Notes under the pieces: model-generated
What the model was told of the DNA's origin: nothing
What the model saw: only the letters and a program-made list of their open reading frames with translations
Database searches by the model: none
Shown here: positions 26,122 to 35,148 of the stretch, in pieces
Layout of the letters: every line of letters starts with the position of its first letter
Numbering within the stretch: position 1 is the stretch's first letter
Position numbers and translations under genes: made by a program
Source of the DNA: Lacticaseibacillus kribbianus
GTDB taxonomy: Bacteria > Bacillota > Bacilli > Lactobacillales > Lactobacillaceae
Assembly (NCBI RefSeq): GCF_020180945.1
Contig: NZ_JAIPUL010000002.1
Location: forward strand, 186,001 to 250,000
DNA: 64,000 nucleotides
Reading direction: 5' to 3'

Positions 26122-27199
26122 CATCTTGAAGCTTTACTGGCGCCGCTACCGGGTGGCGATTCTGGCGCTTTTGGCCGTTGTGGCGCTGAACGCCGGGTAC
26201 GTCGCCACGCAGCAGGTGGCCGAGTTCCACGGGGCACAGGCCGGCGCGATTTCGCGCAAGGCCTACGACAAGGAAGCCGCCAAGGCCAAGGCCAAGGCCA
26301 AGCACGACAAGTACGTCTCGTACGACCGGTTCATGACCGACACCCTGAGCGTGTACCAAGACGAGCTGGCGCCGAGCGCGCACACGCCGATGCTGCCGTC
26401 GGTTGGCGACGGTAGTCTCGGGGTCAACGTGATATACGCCATGACCGCCTTTGTGTTCGGGCTGATCATCGCCGGCTGGGATCACTTCGGCCGTTTTGAC
26501 CGCTTCGTGCTCGGCACCCGCTTCGCGCGTCGGCGCGTGTACTGGACCCGGCTTGGGCTCGGTGGCGCCGCGGTGGTCGCAAGCATTTTGCTGAGCCAGG
26601 TGGTCTTGGTCGGCGGCCTGTACCTCGGCATTCCGGCCAAGTACATCAACGTCAGCGGCCTGCAAACCTTCGGCATTATTCTGTACACCTCGGCGCTGGC
26701 GCTGGCCGCCTTCGTCATCGCCTTCACCCTGGCGATGTTCGCCGGGCGGCTCTGGCAGGTCGGCCTGGTGAGCGTCGCGCTGCTGTGGACCTTCGACGGC
26801 GTGATCTGCAACTACCAGGGGCTGTACGCCCAGGTGATGCACCACGTCAGCTACAACAGCTTTGCCGGGGCGCTCGCCACGCCGGGGCCGACGTACTGGC
26901 CGACGCTGGTCGTGATGCTGGGGCTTGCGGCGCTGATCGCCTGCGCCGGGGCCTGGGGCTTCGCCCGCCTGTCGCTTGAGTACGACGCGGCGGTGCTGGT
27001 GCGGCCGCTTCAGGCGGTGTTCATCGCCCTGGTGCTGCTGTACGCGTTCGGGATAGACATCTCCTGGTCGCACTACGGGTACTTCGAGTTCGCCAACAGC
27101 CTGCACCTGTCGCTGATTACGGCGGTCCTGTGTCTGCTGTGGTGGTTCTGGCCGCGGCTCGTGGCGCACTTCCGCCGGCTGCGGTTGGCCCGCGGCTAG
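26114..27199 (+). CDS. ABC transporter permease of the GntR operon
   Basis: 361 residues. One N-terminal membrane helix (about 14-32), a Lys/Ala-rich outer loop (AKAKAKAKHDK, about 52-66), then five or six further hydrophobic segments from about residue 110 to 350. It overlaps the ATPase by eight bases. It probably forms the membrane half of the exporter; substrate unknown. Confidence 0.85.
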   Translation: MRDILKLYWRRYRVAILALLAVVALNAGYVATQQVAEFHGAQAGAISRKAYDKEAAKAKAKAKHDKYVSYDRFMTDTLSVYQDELAPSAHTPMLPSVGDGSLGVNVIYAMTAFVFGLIIAGWDHFGRFDRFVLGTRFARRRVYWTRLGLGGAAVVASILLSQVVLVGGLYLGIPAKYINVSGLQTFGIILYTSALALAAFVIAFTLAMFAGRLWQVGLVSVALLWTFDGVICNYQGLYAQVMHHVSYNSFAGALATPGPTYWPTLVVMLGLAALIACAGAWGFARLSLEYDAAVLVRPLQAVFIALVLLYAFGIDISWSHYGYFEFANSLHLSLITAVLCLLWWFWPRLVAHFRRLRLARG

Positions 27200-27224
27200 C
27201 GCGAAAAACTAAAAGCCAAATTTA

Positions 27225-27370
27225 CAAATCTTGAATCCTTTTATTAAGATATTCAAGTTACAATGTAAACATATTAAGGCAATGGTAATCGGCCTTATGC
27301 TTACACATTAACTTACACTCCCAAAAAAGTTCCCCCAAACTTTTCCGCCAGAGATGGCGGTTTTTTTTTT
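27225..27370 (+). ncRNA. AT-rich double-hairpin region ending in a terminator (candidate small RNA or 3' UTR structure)
   Basis: This AT-rich stretch stands out sharply. It holds CTTGAAT / ATTCAAG (27233-27256) and a longer imperfect inverted repeat GTTACAATGTAAACATATT-x / x-TATGCTTACACATTAAC with AAGGC/GCCTT at the tip (27257-27312). It ends in CCGCCA-GAGA-TGGCGG plus nine or more T residues (27345-27370). It could be an independent small RNA, a 3' UTR of the ABC operon, or a mobile-element remnant. No convincing promoter hexamers. Confidence 0.45.
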
Positions 27371-27371
27371 G

Positions 27372-27655
27372 CCCAGGGCGAAGCAAGGCGTACTTAGCCG
27401 GACGGGCAGCGTAGGTTGGGCATTGGGCCGGGCTTGGGCCCAGTGACCGACCTACGCTGCACGCTCCGGCGTTGCCTTGCGTAGCCCGACGATAGGACCA
27501 GGGCGGAGAAGCGCGCACTTAGGCGACCGGCCAGCGTAAGCACGGCGCTTGGGCTGCACTTTGGCCCGAGTGCTGTGCTTAACTGGACGAGTTGCCGTTG
27601 CGCTTCGTAGCCCGACGATTAAAGCCAGGGGCGAAGCGCGGCGCACTTAGCCGGA
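27372..27655 (-). repeat. Type-1 hairpin repeat block, two units
   Basis: Two units with apical hairpins TTGGGCC-GGGCTT-GGGCCCA (about 27421-27443) and TTGGGCT-GCACTTT-GGCCCGA (about 27549-27571), flanked by TACTTAGCCGGACGGGC and GTAGCCCGACGAT markers. No gene seen. Confidence 0.85.
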
Positions 27656-27751
27656 CGCCCCTCCAAGCCTGTCCGCTTGCGTCGCCACCCCGGGGCCAGT
27701 AGACTGAGGGGGAGGGGGCGTGCCGTGCCCCGCGAAAGGAGTTCATCCACT

Positions 27752-28408
27752 ATGTCTAAGCTGCTGAAGGGCCTTTACATCCTGAACGTCGTCGGGGCGC
27801 TTGGGTACCTCGCCGTCTGCGTGCCGGCGTACCTGGCCGGCCACCCGATCTACCCCGGCCAGGCGATGCTGTTCGGCCAGGTGGTCGCCGGCATCGTGCT
27901 TGCGCTTTTGCCGCTGGGGCTTGAGCGCCTGTTTCACTTCGGCTTCCCCAGCCTGCTCAAGGTGATCTACGAGTGCTTCATCCTCGCGTCCGTGCTGCTG
28001 GGCACCGGCATGCAGTTTTACAGCATCCCGTACTGGGACAAGTTCCTGCACCTGTTCTCCGCGGCGCTGCTCGGTGGCCTGGGCCTGGCCATCTTCATGG
28101 CGCTGACCCCTAAGGACCAGCGGACAAAAATAGACCCGCGCCTGCTGGCCATTTTTGCGGTCAGCTTCGGGGTCCTGCTCGGGGTCTTCTGGGAGTTCTA
28201 CGAGTTCACCGGCGACGGGCTGTTCGGCCTGAACATGCAGCGCTACGCAAGCGGCCACACGCTGCTCGCCGGCCGTGCGGCGCTGATGGACACGATGGGC
28301 GACCTGTTCGCCGACGTGTTCGGCGCGGCGCTGCTCGGGCTCGCCACGTACTTCGGTGTGCGGCGCGACCCGAAGTGGCTTGAGACGTTCATGTTCACCA
28401 AGCGCTGA
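27752..28408 (+). CDS. Integral membrane protein, DUF2238/YjdF-like
   Basis: 218 residues from ATG 27752 (AAAGGAG ten bases upstream). About six membrane helices. The central motif YWDKFLHLFSAALLG (about 89-103) and the later VFWEFYEFTGD and DTMGDLFADVFGAALLG resemble the DUF2238 (YjdF) family. Function unknown. It overlaps the convergent gene by 14 bases at the stops. Confidence 0.8.
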   Translation: MSKLLKGLYILNVVGALGYLAVCVPAYLAGHPIYPGQAMLFGQVVAGIVLALLPLGLERLFHFGFPSLLKVIYECFILASVLLGTGMQFYSIPYWDKFLHLFSAALLGGLGLAIFMALTPKDQRTKIDPRLLAIFAVSFGVLLGVFWEFYEFTGDGLFGLNMQRYASGHTLLAGRAALMDTMGDLFADVFGAALLGLATYFGVRRDPKWLETFMFTKR

Positions 28409-28985
28409 GGCGGATGCGCTGCGCCGGCGTCAGCGGCAGGAAGTCCAGCGCAAAGGCCGCCTCGGTCCGCGCGGCGGGGCCGCCGAGCACCGGCAGCCAG
28501 TCGAGGTAGGGCAGGTCGTGCTCGCGGGCAAAATCGCACAGCGCAGGCAGGGTCTCATCGGTCGCCGTCATCAGCGCGTGGGCGAAGGCCTGATTCGAGA
28601 TCGGGGTGACCGGCGCGTTTTTTTCCCCCGTCAGGCCGGCGACGAAGGCCTCAAAGCTCGGCGCGACGGTCAGCCACTGGTCGACGTCGGTATCGACGAA
28701 GCGGATGCCGCCGGCGGCGAAGTCGAAGCAAAACGACTGCGTGCCGTCCTGTGCAAACGGGACGAGGTCGGCGGTCAGCGGTGCCAGCGGCCGCGACCCC
28801 GGCGCCAGGAAGGCGTGGACGGACACGCCGGTCAGGCTTTCCGACGTCGGCTCGGCGGTGGGCACGAAGTAGCGCGCTGGCCACTGACCCTGCGCAATCA
28901 AGTCGAAGTAGGCCTGCGGAATGCGCGGGTCGGCCGGCAGGTTCGGCAGCGGTAGTGCTGGAATTGTGGTGGGCCAAGTGAGCAT
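28395..28985 (-). CDS. SUKH/SMI1-KNR4-like protein
   Basis: 196 residues from ATG 28985, GGAGGAA upstream. The central LVPFAQDGTQSFCFDFAAGG and the later APSFEAFVAGLTG match the pattern of SMI1/KNR4 (SUKH) domains, which in bacteria often act as immunity proteins to polymorphic toxins. No toxin gene is adjacent, so an immunity role is only a possibility. A type-1 repeat lies upstream. Confidence 0.65.
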   Translation of the reverse strand: MLTWPTTIPALPLPNLPADPRIPQAYFDLIAQGQWPARYFVPTAEPTSESLTGVSVHAFLAPGSRPLAPLTADLVPFAQDGTQSFCFDFAAGGIRFVDTDVDQWLTVAPSFEAFVAGLTGEKNAPVTPISNQAFAHALMTATDETLPALCDFAREHDLPYLDWLPVLGGPAARTEAAFALDFLPLTPAQRIRLSAW

Positions 28986-29154
28986 GGGATTCCTCCAGTG
29001 AATGAGCTTCAGCGCCATGATAGCGAAGTGGCGGCGGGGATGCAAGCTGGGCAATGGCTGTGTTGGCAAGGCTGGGATCATGCGCGAGCGTGCCACTGCT
29101 TCGGGGCCTCTGCCCTACGTTGTGGTTGAGGCGAGTGGCGCCATGCGCATAGCT

Positions 29155-29412
29155 CGGGCCAGAGTGCACATGATTGCGGGTAATTCCGGGGCTACCCGTC
29201 CCGCTAGACCCGCGCGGCGCCGCCCTCTAAACGGGCTCCCCAAGGCAACGCCGGTTCGTCCAGCTAGGGTCGGCGCTTGAAGCCAAGTGCGCTTCAAGCA
29301 CCAACCCTACGCTGGCCGACCGGCTAAGCCCGCCTTGGGTCGCCCTCTAATTCTCAGCACGCCCCTTCTTTTTGCGATATAATCACGATAGAACGGATAA
29401 GGAGTCTAAGCG
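29155..29412 (+). repeat. Type-1 hairpin repeat unit and downstream promoter of the next gene
   Basis: One full unit (29155-29350) and part of another: TTGAAGC-CAAGT-GCGCTTCAA hairpin (about 29277-29300), with CCGGTTCGTCCAGCTAGGG and GCTGGCCGACCGG arms. A TATAAT (29378-29383) after it is the likely -10 of the following gene; the -35 is poor. Confidence 0.8.
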
Positions 29413-30156
29413 TTGCGCAATACAGTGATCTACGTGCACTACGAACCTTTGGCGCACCTTTTTTTAACCGCGGGAATCTCCGCCAGCGATATTCTGGAGG
29501 CGACGCCGACGCCTTTTCGCCATCTGCTGCTGCTGCCGCCGGTCGACCCCGACGAGTTCATCGACCCGCACACCGGGTTCAACGAGGTCAGCGGGGCCGA
29601 GGCCGTGACGGCATTTTTGCGCAGTAAAAAGGCGCGGGATCGCTGCTGGTTGGATTACAAGCACGGCAGCTACCTGCGCGAGCTGTTGCCGACCGAGATT
29701 GCGGAGCTCCTGTACCTGGGCCACGCGAAGACGCACATCCAGCCGCCGTACTACTACAAGCTGCAAAATCAGCTGGTGTACCTGCCGCTGAACAACGAGA
29801 TGGTCACCATGTACTTCCGCCGGCGCGACCAGTTCTCGGCGACGCTGTCGGCCGCCCTGGTGCGGCACCTGCGCCTGGCCGCCAATGACCAGCCGTTCTG
29901 GCTGCGGCTGGGGGCCCAGCACTTCGCGGCGGCGCCCAAGGCGGTCATCGACCTGCTTTACGGCGCCTTCGAGGAGGGCGTTTTGATGGACTTTTCGCGG
30001 GGCATTTTCTCGCGCGACCAGGTCATCATTCCGCTGGCGCGCCCCAAAACGCGCTTCCTGCCGGATCAGGCGATGACGCCCGACCAGGTGGTGCGGCTGG
30101 GCGACCTGATCCTGGCCCGCTCCACGGACCAGTGGCACGTCGAGTGGCGAAGGTGA
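29413..30156 (+). CDS. Hypothetical protein, soluble
   Basis: 247 residues from TTG 29413; AAGGAG lies seven bases upstream and no ATG fits better. No signal peptide or membrane helix. It begins NTVIYVHYEPLAHLF; acidic and aromatic residues are scattered, with a basic patch MYFRRRDQF in the middle. I do not recognise a family. It is monocistronic, with a type-1 repeat block starting right after the stop. Confidence 0.8.
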   Translation: MRNTVIYVHYEPLAHLFLTAGISASDILEATPTPFRHLLLLPPVDPDEFIDPHTGFNEVSGAEAVTAFLRSKKARDRCWLDYKHGSYLRELLPTEIAELLYLGHAKTHIQPPYYYKLQNQLVYLPLNNEMVTMYFRRRDQFSATLSAALVRHLRLAANDQPFWLRLGAQHFAAAPKAVIDLLYGAFEEGVLMDFSRGIFSRDQVIIPLARPKTRFLPDQAMTPDQVVRLGDLILARSTDQWHVEWRR

Positions 30157-30159
30157 CAG

Positions 30160-30590
30160 AGCGCGGAGAAGCGCGTACTTAGCGGGACGGATAGCCTAGC
30201 TCGGACACTTGGGCCGGGCTTTGGCCCGAGTGACCGGGCGTAGCTAGCCGCGCCCGCGGTGCGCTTCGGAGCGCGTTTAGACAGAGCGCGACGCCACGCG
30301 TACTTAGCGGGACGGCTAGCGTAGCGCTGGTGCTCTGGCCGCACTTCGGCCAGGGCGCCGGTGCAAGCTGGACGCTCCCGCGTTGCGTGGCGGAGCGCAT
30401 TTAGACAGAGCGCGGAGAAGCGCGGGGTTAGCGGGACGGGTAGCGTAGCTCGGACACTTGGGCCGGGCTTTGGCCCGAGTGACCGAGCGTAGCTAGCCGC
30501 GCCCGCGGTGCGCTTCGGAGCGCGTTTAGACAGAGCGCGGAGAAGCGCGTACTTAGCGGGACGGATAGCGTAGCGCATGCGTTGAGATGT
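30160..30590 (-). repeat. Type-1 hairpin repeat block, three units plus part
   Basis: Apical hairpins at about 30206-30230 (TTGGGCC-GGGCTT-TGGCCCGA), 30331-30352 (CTGGCC-GCACTT-CGGCCAG) and 30458-30480 (as the first). The last unit is cut off at about 30590. The first and third units are nearly identical. The block starts within four bases of the upstream stop codon. Confidence 0.88.
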
Positions 30591-30662
30591 TTTGAACAAC
30601 CGGGGCAAGCGGGGCACGCCGGGCGACCGGCGATGGATAGATAAACGAGGGGTGTTAGAGCA

Positions 30663-32051
30663 ATGAAGATGAAGCTAGACGAGATCGCGCGGGTGGTGGG
30701 GGCCACCTGTCCACTGCCTGCAGTGAGCTGCCCGACCATCACGGGGGTGGCGTTCGACACGCGCGACCTGGTGCCGGGGGATATGTTCGTCCCGCTGGTG
30801 GACGTCCGCGACGGGCATGATTTCATCGCCGACGCGGTGAAAAAAGGCGCGGCCGCGACCTTCGTGGCGGCGGACCACGCGCCGCTTGCGACCGGGGTGC
30901 CGCAGCTGGTGGTTCAAGACCCGCTGACCGCGCTTCAGGACCTGGCGCGCTACTACCTGATGATGAAGGTCAACCCGAAGGTGGTCGCGATCACCGGCAG
31001 CAACGGCAAGACCACGACCAAGGACATGACCGCCGCCGTTTTGGCCACCCAGTACCACGTCTGGAAGACCAAGGACAACTTCAACAACGAGATCGGCGTG
31101 CCGATGACCATCCTTGCGATGGACACGAACACCGAGGTCCTCGTGGTCGAGATGGGCATGGACCGGCCCGGCCAGCTGCATGACAAAAGCGTGCTGGTCG
31201 AGCCCGACGTGTCCGTGATCACGATGATCGGCGAGGCGCACATCGAGTTCTTCAAGACCCGCGACAAGATCGCCGACGCGAAGATGGAGGTGGTCGACGG
31301 CCTCAAGGAGGACGGCCTTTTCATCTACAACGGCGACGAGCCGCTGCTGCGCGAGCGCGCAACCAGCGTGCCGCAGGAGCAAAAGACGTTCGGCCTCGAC
31401 CCCGACAACCAGCTGTTCGCCCGCGACATCGAAACCTTCGAGACGCACACCGATTTTTCCCTGTCGCGCTGGCCTGACCTGCGCTTCACGATTCCGGTGA
31501 TGGGCGAGTACAACGTGACCAACGCGCTGGCCGCGATCCTGGTCGGCCGCCGCTTCCACGTCAAGCCCGAGGCGATCCAGCAGGCGCTCGCCAGCTTCAA
31601 GATCACCAAGAACCGCACGCAATGGGTGACCGGCGACGACGGCGAGCAGATTCTGAGCGACGTCTACAACGCCAACCCGACGGCGATGAAGGCCGTGCTG
31701 CGCGACTTCGGCGAGTTCCCAGTCACCGGCCGGCGCATCGCCGTGCTCGGCGACATGCTGGAGCTCGGCGCCGCCAGCCCCGAGCTGCACGCCAGCGTCG
31801 CCGAGGCGCTGGACCCGGCCAAGATTCAGGACGTGTACCTCTACGGCGACGAGATTCGCCCGCTGGCCGACGCGCTGGCGGCCAAGTACCCGGCGGGCCA
31901 GCTGCACTACTACCCCAAGGACCAGCAGCCCCGCCTGATCACCGGCTTGATGGACGACGTCGGCCACGACGACATGGTGCTCCTCAAGGCCAGCCACGGC
32001 CTGCACCTGGAGAAGGTGCTCGACGCGCTGATCGAAGGGGACCGCGGGTAA
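30663..32051 (+). CDS. murF: UDP-N-acetylmuramoyl-tripeptide--D-alanyl-D-alanine ligase
   Basis: 462 residues. It adds D-Ala-D-Ala to the UDP-MurNAc tripeptide, the last cytosolic step of peptidoglycan precursor synthesis. ATP loop TGSNGKTTT (111-119), the Mur ligase signature EMGMDRPGQLH, and central NATNALAAI-like (VTNALAAILVG) and C-terminal SDVYNANPTAMKA motifs are present. It starts at ATG 30663 with GAGGGG upstream. The murF-cshA order is typical of lactobacilli. Confidence 0.97.
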   Translation: MKMKLDEIARVVGATCPLPAVSCPTITGVAFDTRDLVPGDMFVPLVDVRDGHDFIADAVKKGAAATFVAADHAPLATGVPQLVVQDPLTALQDLARYYLMMKVNPKVVAITGSNGKTTTKDMTAAVLATQYHVWKTKDNFNNEIGVPMTILAMDTNTEVLVVEMGMDRPGQLHDKSVLVEPDVSVITMIGEAHIEFFKTRDKIADAKMEVVDGLKEDGLFIYNGDEPLLRERATSVPQEQKTFGLDPDNQLFARDIETFETHTDFSLSRWPDLRFTIPVMGEYNVTNALAAILVGRRFHVKPEAIQQALASFKITKNRTQWVTGDDGEQILSDVYNANPTAMKAVLRDFGEFPVTGRRIAVLGDMLELGAASPELHASVAEALDPAKIQDVYLYGDEIRPLADALAAKYPAGQLHYYPKDQQPRLITGLMDDVGHDDMVLLKASHGLHLEKVLDALIEGDRG

Positions 32052-32066
32052 CAACTAGACAACTAG

Positions 32067-32097
32067 CAGGCATTGCACGCGGTGCGATGCCTGTTTT
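32067..32097 (+). terminator. Terminator of murF
   Basis: CAGGCAT-T-GCAC-GCG-GTGC-G-ATGCCTG followed by TTTT. Confidence 0.75.
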
Positions 32098-32111
32098 GGT
32101 GTGGGCGGGAC

Positions 32112-32656
32112 CAGGCCGAATAAGGTGGACTTGGCGGCTCGACCCGCTAAAACCGCCGGCTTCTGCCCTGGTAAACGAGTTCCAAAGCGCAACGCGGGTG
32201 CGGCCTGCTACGGCCAGCCACTCGGGCCAAAGAGCGGCCCAAGCGGCTGACCTAGGCAGTCCGACCCGCTAAGCCCGCGCTTTTCCACCCTCTGTCGTCG
32301 GGCGCCAGCCGGCAACGCGGGTGCGCACAGCTACGGCCGGACACCGGGCAAAGAGCGCCCGATGCCCAACCGTACGCTGTGCGACCCGCTAAAACCGCCG
32401 GCTTCTGCCCTGGTAAACGGGTTCCAAAGCGCAACGCGGGTGCGGCCTGCTACGGCCAGCCACTCGGGCCAAAGAGCGGCCCAAGCGGCTGACCTAGGCA
32501 GTCCGACCCGCTAAGCCCGCGCTTTTCCACCCTCTAAACGAGTTCCGCAAGGCAACGCGGGTGCGAGCTGCTACGCACTAGCGCTCGAAGCAAGGACCGC
32601 TTCAAGCGCTAGCGCTAGGCATCTCGACCCGCTAAGTTCGCCTTGCTCCACCCTCT
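32112..32656 (+). repeat. Type-1 hairpin repeat block, four units
   Basis: Loops AAAGAGC or AAGGACC at about 32229, 32353, 32472 and 32595, a spacing of 119-124 bp. Apical stems differ: GGGCC/GGCCC, CGGGC/GCCCG, GGGCC/GGCCC and GAAGC/GCTTC. Units 1 and 3 (32140-32270 and 32385-32515) are nearly identical, a sign of a two-unit duplication. No gene present. Confidence 0.88.
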
Positions 32657-32658
32657 GT

Positions 32659-32687
32659 TTGTGTTCCCCTGCAAACAATGGTAAGAT
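32659..32687 (+). promoter_or_regulatory. Promoter of cshA
   Basis: TTGTGT (32659-32664), 17 bases, TAAGAT (32682-32687). This leaves a leader of about 85 bases before the TTG start, as is common for cold-responsive helicase genes. Confidence 0.6.
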
Positions 32688-32777
32688 AATCAGGACACTT
32701 TTTCTGAAAATTGCCGTCATTGACCCGGGGAGGCCTTGGTTGAACGCGGCTTTTCGCACAATCAAGGAGGAACCTAT

Positions 32778-34325
32778 TTGAAGTTTAATGAACTCGGTTT
32801 AGCACCGGAACTGCTGTCGACGATCGAACGCGCGGGCTTCGAGGAAGCCACGCCGATCCAGGCAGAGACCATCCCGTTGATGCTGCAAGGCAAGGACGTT
32901 ATCGGCCAAGCGCAGACCGGTACCGGTAAAACCGCCGCGTTCGGGCTGCCGATCCTGCAAGCGATCGACACCACGGACCGCAGTGTTCAGGCGCTGGTCA
33001 TTTCGCCGACGCGTGAGCTCGCCGTCCAGACGCAAGAAGAGCTGTACAAGCTCGGTGTCGATAAGCACGTCAAGGTTCAGGCCGTTTACGGCGGCGCGGA
33101 CATCCGCCGCCAGATTCGCGGCCTGGCCGATCACCCGCAGATCGTTGTCGGCACGCCCGGCCGTCTGCTCGACCACCTGAACCGCCACACCCTGAAGCTC
33201 GGCAACCTGCGCACCCTCGTCCTGGACGAGGCCGACGAGATGCTCGACATGGGCTTCATCGAAGACATCGAAAGCATCGTCAAAACGGCACCGGAGACGC
33301 GCCAGACGCTGCTTTTCTCCGCCACCATGCCGGCGCCGATCATGCGCCTGACCGACACCTTCATGCACGAGCCGGTCACCGTCAAGATCAAGTCCAAGGA
33401 GCTGACGGCCGACACCGTCGACCAGTACTATGTCCGCGCCAAGGATTTTGAAAAGTTCGACATCATGACCCGCCTGTTCGACGTTCAGTCGCCGGAGCTG
33501 ACCCTGATTTTCGGCCGCACCAAGCGCCGCGTCGACGAGCTGACCCGCGGCTTGAAGGCCCGCGGCTACCGCGCCGAGGGCATTCACGGCGACCTCACGC
33601 AGCAAAAGCGCATGAGCGTCCTGAAGCAGTTCAAGGGCGGCGAGCTTGACTTCCTGGTCGCCACCGACGTTGCGGCCCGCGGCCTCGACATCACCGGCGT
33701 CACCCACGTCTACAACTACGACGTGCCGCAGGATCCGGATTCCTACGTTCACCGCATCGGCCGGACCGGCCGTGCCGGCAAGTCCGGGATGTCCGTGACC
33801 TTCGTGACCCCCAACGAGGTCGGCTACCTGCGCACCATCGAGGACCTGACCAAGAAGCGGATGATGCCGCTTCAGCCGCCGACAGCCAAGGAAGCCTTCC
33901 TCGGCCAAGTCTCCACCGGGATTGAGACCATCAAGGCCCAGGTGGCAGCCGACGACTACGACAAGTACGAGCCGATGGCCGAGGGCCTGCTCGAGGAGTA
34001 CACGCCGCTTCAGCTGGCGGCGGCCTACCTCAAGGCGGTCAGCCCGGACGACGCCTCGAGCGTGCCGGTCAAAATCACGCCGGAGCGCCCGCTGCCTCAC
34101 CGCGGCGGCTACTCCCGCAGCAACGGCAACTACAAGGGTCGCGGCAACGGTAACTCCCGCGGCGGTAACGGCTACAAGGGCCGCAGCAACGGCGATCACC
34201 GCGAGGGTGACCACCGCGGCGGCCACAGCAACCGCGACAGCCAGCGCCCGTACGACAAGAGTCGGCGCTACTCCGAGAAGCGCTCCGAGCGCCAAAGCGC
34301 CAAGGGCGGCTTCAAGAAGCACTAA
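32778..34325 (+). CDS. cshA: DEAD-box ATP-dependent RNA helicase CshA
   Basis: 515 residues from TTG 32778, chosen because AAGGAGG lies eight bases upstream and the protein then begins MKFNELGL as in the family. Q motif FEEATPIQ, motif I AQTGTGKT (45-52), motif II DEAD (150-153), SAT, and motif [10 protein letters not shown] are present. The C-terminal tail (from about residue 440) is rich in Arg, Gly, Asn and Ser. It unwinds RNA in ribosome assembly and in the RNA degradosome. Confidence 0.96.
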   Translation: MKFNELGLAPELLSTIERAGFEEATPIQAETIPLMLQGKDVIGQAQTGTGKTAAFGLPILQAIDTTDRSVQALVISPTRELAVQTQEELYKLGVDKHVKVQAVYGGADIRRQIRGLADHPQIVVGTPGRLLDHLNRHTLKLGNLRTLVLDEADEMLDMGFIEDIESIVKTAPETRQTLLFSATMPAPIMRLTDTFMHEPVTVKIKSKELTADTVDQYYVRAKDFEKFDIMTRLFDVQSPELTLIFGRTKRRVDELTRGLKARGYRAEGIHGDLTQQKRMSVLKQFKGGELDFLVATDVAARGLDITGVTHVYNYDVPQDPDSYVHRIGRTGRAGKSGMSVTFVTPNEVGYLRTIEDLTKKRMMPLQPPTAKEAFLGQVSTGIETIKAQVAADDYDKYEPMAEGLLEEYTPLQLAAAYLKAVSPDDASSVPVKITPERPLPHRGGYSRSNGNYKGRGNGNSRGGNGYKGRSNGDHREGDHRGGHSNRDSQRPYDKSRRYSEKRSERQSAKGGFKKH

Positions 34326-34334
34326 GATCATTGC

Positions 34335-34370
34335 AAACCTCGTTCGCCATTCGGCGGACGAGGTTTTTTT
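34335..34370 (+). terminator. Terminator of cshA
   Basis: AACCTCGTTCGCC / GGCGGACGAGGTT hairpin with seven T residues. Confidence 0.93.
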
Positions 34371-34419
34371 GTGCAATGGCGCGTGGCGCCGTGCGCCGGT
34401 GAAAATTAAGGGTGACGCA

Positions 34420-34456
34420 AAGGCCTCGGCCGTCAATTGACGACCGAGGCCTTTTG
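34420..34456 (-). terminator. Terminator of the redox gene pair (bidirectional)
   Basis: AAAGGCCTCGG-x-CGTCAATTGACG-x-CCGAGGCCTTTT hairpin immediately downstream of the minus-strand stop codon at 34462. Confidence 0.85.
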
Positions 34457-34461
34457 GGGAT

Positions 34462-35148
34462 TTACTGAATCTTGCCCCCGCGCGCCGCGATGATGTGGCG
34501 GCCGAACGGGCTGTCGTAGACGTTGGCCAGCGCTTCCTTGAAGGCGGGCACCGGCTCGGCGAGGCCGAACAGCGGGCTGCCCGGCTCCAGCAGCAGGCCG
34601 AAGCGCAGCGGGCCGAGGTCCAGCGGGGCGAAGCCGAGCGCCGTGATCAGTTCGGTGACGGCGGGGCGAATCGCGTCGTGGTCGGTGGCGAAGGCCATCG
34701 CGCTGCGGGCGCTGGGGTGGCGCGTGACCTCGATCTCCAGGTCGTGGTAGCCCATGTGGTTGAAGGCCTTGGCGACCAGGCTCTGGCTTAACAGCCGCTG
34801 GGTGACTTCGGACGACCCCTCGGTGAGGCTGGAGAAGGTGTTGGTGCTGCCGTCGACGTCGGCCCAGTAGTTGGCGGCGTCCAGGACGATTTTGCCGGCA
34901 AAATCAGTCGGGTCGAGCGCCGGGATCTGGCTGAGGGGAATGGCGAGGATGACGATGTCGGCGCGGTCGGTTAGCTCCGCGGCGGTCACGGTCTCGGCGC
35001 CCGGCGCCAGCACGTCGACGACCCACTTGAGGTCGGCCACCGGCTTGCGGCTGCCGATCAGGGTGGGGTAACCGGCGTGCACCGAAAGCCGCGCCAGCGT
35101 GGTCCCGAGCTTGCCGGCGCCCAGGATGCCGATCACCGGCCTAGTCAT
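34462..35148 (-). CDS. NADP-binding reductase, F420-dependent NADP reductase-like
   Basis: 228 residues from ATG 35148, or 231 from GTG 35157. The N-terminal Rossmann motif G-A-G-K-L-G-T and the later GSRKP (NADP phosphate recognition) are clear. The rest matches the coenzyme F420-dependent NADP oxidoreductase-like family, widespread in bacteria without F420. It overlaps the stop of the luciferase-like gene upstream, so the two are co-translated. Substrate unknown. Confidence 0.85.
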   Translation of the reverse strand: MTRPVIGILGAGKLGTTLARLSVHAGYPTLIGSRKPVADLKWVVDVLAPGAETVTAAELTDRADIVILAIPLSQIPALDPTDFAGKIVLDAANYWADVDGSTNTFSSLTEGSSEVTQRLLSQSLVAKAFNHMGYHDLEIEVTRHPSARSAMAFATDHDAIRPAVTELITALGFAPLDLGPLRFGLLLEPGSPLFGLAEPVPAFKEALANVYDSPFGRHIIAARGGKIQ

